This document shows, one piece after another, positions 4,644 to 6,992 of a stretch of DNA of 6,992 nucleotides. The DNA lies in assembly GCA_902773415.1 (NCBI GenBank), contig CACYEE010000031.1, forward strand, positions 1-6,992, given 5' to 3'. The stretch is from an uncultured Actinomyces sp. Its GTDB lineage: Bacteria; Actinomycetota; Actinomycetes; Actinomycetales; Actinomycetaceae. Made by a program: the position numbers and the translations under genes. Under the pieces are notes generated by a model. It did no database searches. It was not told the origin of the DNA and worked only from the letters and a program-made list of their open reading frames with translations. The number at the start of each line of letters is the position of its first letter. The stretch's first letter is position 1.

Positions 4644-6221
4644 ATGGCAGTCGATGTTCCCCAGTGGCTCAGCCAGGCCTTCATCAAATCGGTGCAGGCC
4701 GCCGGCTCCGAAATGCCACGGCAGGAGCTCGCGCAGGCATGCGCGGCACTGTACGAGCGCTGGTCCTCGCCGGACCGGCGCTATCACGACAAGCAGCACA
4801 TGATCGACACGCTCACCCGCATCGAGACGCTGCTTCCTTCGACGCACTCCCCGGACCTCGTCCGCCTCGCCGCCTGGTATCACGGCGCGGTCTTTTCCGT
4901 CGAATCGAAGGATGTCTACACGCGCAACGGGGGAGAAGACGAGCACGCATCGGCGGAACTCGCGGAAAAGGAACTCCTTGCCCTTGGCGTGGCACCGGCC
5001 AACGCCGAGCGCGTGGGCACCCTCATCCGTTCCCTGCGAAGCCGCGAATCCGAGGCTTCCTCGCGGGAAACCGCGAAATTCACTGCCATCGACGTCGACT
5101 CCCTCGCCCTGAGAGATGCCCACCTCGGCTGTCTTGCCGTCGAGCCGCAGCGATACCGCCGCTATCTCGAAAAGGTTCGCGAAGAATACCGGAACGTTCC
5201 CGAAATCAGCTTCTGCCGTGCCCGGCGGGCCATCATCCACAACCTGCTCCATCGACGCCCGCTTTTCATCACGCCGCTCGCACGCGGCTGGGAAGAACCT
5301 GCCCGCGACAACCTCGAAGCAGAAGACGAACGGCTCGTGAAGAAACTCAAGGAGATGGAAGCTCTCGCTCCCGTCAATCCGCGCATTCCCGAACCTCCGC
5401 TCGCCGAAGCCCCGCTCATCTCCATCCCCCGCAACCCCGGCAGGCCCCGACCGCCGATCCTTCCGACGGCCCTTGCAGGCGATCCGACTGCCCAAACGGG
5501 CGTCGCCACGGCGGCTTCCGCGCCCGTTGCCGGAACCGCCGATGCCGCGTTCGCCGCATCCGTCCAGACTCCCCCGGCAAAACCCTCCAAGACTCCCACG
5601 AGGAACCGGGAAGCGCGGGAGAATCTCCTCCGCTACACGGCCGAGGAGGATGCCGCCGAAGCCGCCCAGAGGCTGCGTATCGCCCAGCGGCGCGCGCTGC
5701 AACCAACCTCCGAGCCTTATCCCACCGGAAGCCTCGCCGCGTTTTCCTCTCTCGAAGCGGTTTCCGAGCGCGTCGAGGCCGACAGGGATCCGAAGGTTCC
5801 CGCCGCAGACAGGGGCAATAGCGACGAAGCCGCCGAACGCAAGCGCAAGCGGCGGGAGAAGATCGCCGCCGAGATGCGCCGCCGCATCTCCGAACGCCAG
5901 CGCGAGGTTCGCCCCGAGGCTGCGGCGTCTCTGGGCGAGCTGCGTCGCCAGGGATATTCCAGCGGTTCGATGCCCGCTGTGGACTCCGGAGAAATCGCGA
6001 CGCCGATTCACGCGAAAGCGGTTCCGGGCAAGGTTTTCGTTGCTCCGACCGCGACGAGCGCACCGCGCGCGGAGCATGATGCCCTGTCCGACGACGCCCT
6101 CGAGGACACGGACGTCCTCTATCCCGACGACGTGCCGCCGTCGGCGGATACCCCGGTTATGGCCCACGGCTTCCACGACTTTCCCGGTTTCGGGATGGAG
6201 CGCGAACCCAAGGACGACTAG
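4644..6221 (+). CDS. Degenerate HD-superfamily phosphohydrolase-like protein with long low-complexity C-terminal extension
   Basis: Residues 1-236 follow the layout of predicted metal-dependent HD phosphohydrolases (COG4339 type). They show RYHDKQH (46-52, H48 and H52), LAAWYH (75-80), DEHASAELAEKELL (99-112) and YRRYLEKVREEYRNVP (171-186). In the family as I recall it, the HD pair is YHDA; here it is YHGA, with G81 replacing Asp (codon GGC). The later T-x-x-H region reads SLRSRES (130-136), and the DADL motif reads DAHL (158-161). Several metal ligands are therefore missing and catalysis is doubtful. Residues 237-525 are rich in Pro, Ala, Arg and Glu. They include a Pro-rich stretch (about 247-315), a strongly basic probable helix (397-425) and an acidic patch (478-496). 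I see no signal peptide or membrane segment. The family is usually about 200 aa, so more than half is extension. Function is unknown; a binding or scaffold role is only inference. Confidence 0.85.
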   Translation: MAVDVPQWLSQAFIKSVQAAGSEMPRQELAQACAALYERWSSPDRRYHDKQHMIDTLTRIETLLPSTHSPDLVRLAAWYHGAVFSVESKDVYTRNGGEDEHASAELAEKELLALGVAPANAERVGTLIRSLRSRESEASSRETAKFTAIDVDSLALRDAHLGCLAVEPQRYRRYLEKVREEYRNVPEISFCRARRAIIHNLLHRRPLFITPLARGWEEPARDNLEAEDERLVKKLKEMEALAPVNPRIPEPPLAEAPLISIPRNPGRPRPPILPTALAGDPTAQTGVATAASAPVAGTADAAFAASVQTPPAKPSKTPTRNREARENLLRYTAEEDAAEAAQRLRIAQRRALQPTSEPYPTGSLAAFSSLEAVSERVEADRDPKVPAADRGNSDEAAERKRKRREKIAAEMRRRISERQREVRPEAAASLGELRRQGYSSGSMPAVDSGEIATPIHAKAVPGKVFVAPTATSAPRAEHDALSDDALEDTDVLYPDDVPPSADTPVMAHGFHDFPGFGMEREPKDD

Positions 6222-6240
6222 CCGTCCGGGCCTGCTGGCG

Positions 6241-6268
6241 TCTCGCCCGGCCCGCCCTCGGGGCGAGA
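6241..6268 (+). terminator. Hairpin after the HD-like gene, probable terminator
   Basis: TCTCGCCC (6241-6248) and GGGCGAGA (6261-6268) form a perfect 8-bp stem with a 12-nt loop, beginning 20 nt after the stop codon. A competing stem, CCGGGC (6226-6231) with GCCCGG (6245-6250), shares part of the sequence. There is no T-run, which is common in GC-rich actinobacteria. Confidence 0.5.
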
Positions 6269-6440
6269 AACAGGGATGGACCACGTGAGATTTGGGGCCG
6301 TGTTCGCTTGCCCTTCCCTCTGGCGGCTTTCTCGTTCCAGTCTCGCACAAGCAAGCTCGCGCCGACCTTCCGCTCGTTGCCGCCCCCAATCCGACACCAG
6401 TCCGTCCCCTTTGCGGCACTTGCGAAACACCCCATACGCC
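6269..6440. other. Intergenic stretch without a recognised feature
   Basis: This is the middle of the 310-bp non-coding region between the convergent HD-like and groEL genes. I see no convincing ORF, RNA gene, promoter or repeat in it. Open frames here have no protein-like composition and no ribosome site. Confidence 0.5.
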
Positions 6441-6474
6441 GCGCCGCATAAAACCGCGCAGCGCCGCATAAAAC
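6441..6474. repeat. Direct repeat of a 14-mer with AAAA, 20-nt period
   Basis: GCGCCGCATAAAAC occurs at 6441-6454 and again at 6461-6474. On the groEL strand each copy supplies a TTTT run, so the transcript leaving the terminator stem meets two identical runs. The repeat probably arose by local duplication. Confidence 0.7.
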
Positions 6475-6505
6475 GGCGCGGCGCCTTCCGAAGAAGGCGC
6501 CGCGC
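6470..6505 (-). terminator. Intrinsic terminator of groEL with UUCG tetraloop
   Basis: Arms at 6476-6488 and 6493-6505 are a perfect 13-bp complement around 4 nt. On the minus-strand transcript the loop reads UUCG closed by C-G, the extra-stable tetraloop, and after two more bases a run of four U follows (complement of 6470-6473). The stem begins 26 nt beyond the groEL stop codon. Confidence 0.88.
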
Positions 6506-6531
6506 GCAGGTATTCGGCTCGCAGCCAGGCG

Positions 6532-6992
6532 TCAGTACATGCCGCCCATGTCGCCGCCGGCCGGAGCTGCCGGTTCGGGCTCGGGAATGTCCGCCACCAC
6601 GGCCTCGGTGGTGAGGAAGAGGCCCGCGATGGAGGCGGCGTTCTGCAACGCGGAGCGCGTCACCTTGACCGGATCCATGACGCCTGCGGCAAGCAGGTCC
6701 TCGTATTCGCCGGTCGCGGCGTTCAGGCCGAAGCCCTTGTCGAGCTGGCGGACCTTCTCCACAACGACGCCGCCCTCAAGGCCGGCATTCGTGGCAATCT
6801 GCTTGAGCGGAGCCTCGATGGCGGCGCGCACGATCTGGGCCCCCGTCGCCTCGTCGCCTTCGAGTTCGAGGGTGGCGAAGGCTTCTTCAGCGGCCTGGAG
6901 GAGGGCCACGCCGCCGCCGGCGACGATGCCTTCTTCGACGGCAGCCTTGGCGTTGCGCACGGCGTCCTCGATGCGGTGCTTGCGCTCCTTGA
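6532..6992 (-). CDS. groEL: 60-kDa chaperonin GroEL, C-terminal part (5' end beyond the window)
   Basis: GroEL forms the double-ring ATP-driven folding chamber in the cytoplasm with the co-chaperonin GroES. The visible 152 residues are the C-terminal part of a protein of about 540 aa. The frame enters at the right edge reading KERKHRIEDAVRNAKAAVEEG, then IVAGGGVALL, the highly conserved return into the equatorial ATPase domain. Next come LNAATGEYEDL and GVMDPVKVTRSALQNAASIA, near the end of the fold. The tail has the typical Gly/Met-rich end GGDMGGMY, here closing with Tyr. The sequence shows no break. A Gly/Met tail, rather than a His-rich one, suggests the housekeeping copy (GroEL2-like in mycobacterial terms), but the upstream context needed to decide is outside the window. 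A strong terminator follows. Confidence 0.98.
   Translation of the reverse strand, partial: KERKHRIEDAVRNAKAAVEEGIVAGGGVALLQAAEEAFATLELEGDEATGAQIVRAAIEAPLKQIATNAGLEGGVVVEKVRQLDKGFGLNAATGEYEDLLAAGVMDPVKVTRSALQNAASIAGLFLTTEAVVADIPEPEPAAPAGGDMGGMY

Noticed and set aside
3732..6449. A 905-codon open frame on the minus strand opposite the HD-like gene and part of the dehydrogenase
   Set aside because: It lies antisense to two genes with recognisable protein motifs, and its translation is Arg/Gly/Ala-rich without any domain. This is the usual stop-poor shadow of GC-rich coding DNA.
6157..6469. Small minus-strand open frames of 83-92 codons covering the gap between the HD-like gene and groEL
   Set aside because: They overlap the 3' end of the HD-like gene or the adjacent hairpin and terminator-repeat sequences, lack ribosome sites and have no recognisable protein features.
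1..6992. tRNA, rRNA, CRISPR array or complete prophage/insertion element
   Set aside because: Apart from the OrfA fossil I found no cloverleaf, no rRNA motifs, no regularly spaced repeats and no integrase or phage genes.

Overview
The window is high-GC bacterial DNA, probably from an actinobacterium. The signs are G/C-ending codons, GTG starts, TAnnnT -10 boxes without Shine-Dalgarno sites at some genes, a PhoP/TrcR-type response regulator and a GroEL ending in GGDMGGMY. A member of the Actinomycetaceae or a close relative is plausible, but I cannot fix the genus from sequence alone. Most of the window is ordinary chromosome. The less ordinary parts are a decayed HD-domain protein with a long disordered tail, a symmetric inverted repeat between two divergent genes, and an insertion-sequence fossil at the left edge.

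Layout: (1) 1-354 holds a degenerate IS3-type OrfA remnant. (2) 400-2846 (+) is a two-component operon: an OmpR/PhoB-class response regulator resembling mycobacterial PhoP and TrcR, then a membrane sensor histidine kinase 14 nt downstream. A 7-4-7 direct repeat resembling the mycobacterial PhoP box sits just upstream. (3) 2871-4399 (-) converges on the kinase. It is a translationally coupled pair of a short-chain dehydrogenase followed by a PlsC-type acyltransferase, overlapping by GTGA, probably acting in lipid or envelope metabolism. (4) 4400-4643 is a divergent intergenic region with a candidate leaderless promoter at each end and a perfect 13-bp inverted repeat at its centre. (5) 4644-6221 (+) encodes a 525-aa protein. 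Its N-terminal third resembles predicted HD-superfamily phosphohydrolases of the COG4339 type, but key metal-ligand positions are changed. Its C-terminal half is Pro/Ala/charged low complexity. (6) 6222-6531 is a non-coding convergent region with a hairpin after the HD-like gene and a strong intrinsic terminator for groEL. (7) 6532-6992 (-) is the 3' part of groEL, which runs off the right edge.

Functionally, the kinase and regulator should form one signalling pathway from an extracytoplasmic sensor to transcription. The dehydrogenase and acyltransferase are likely co-expressed. The HD-like gene shares only an upstream region with them, so a common regulator acting there is possible but unproven. 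I saw no tRNA, rRNA, CRISPR array, intact mobile element or riboswitch.
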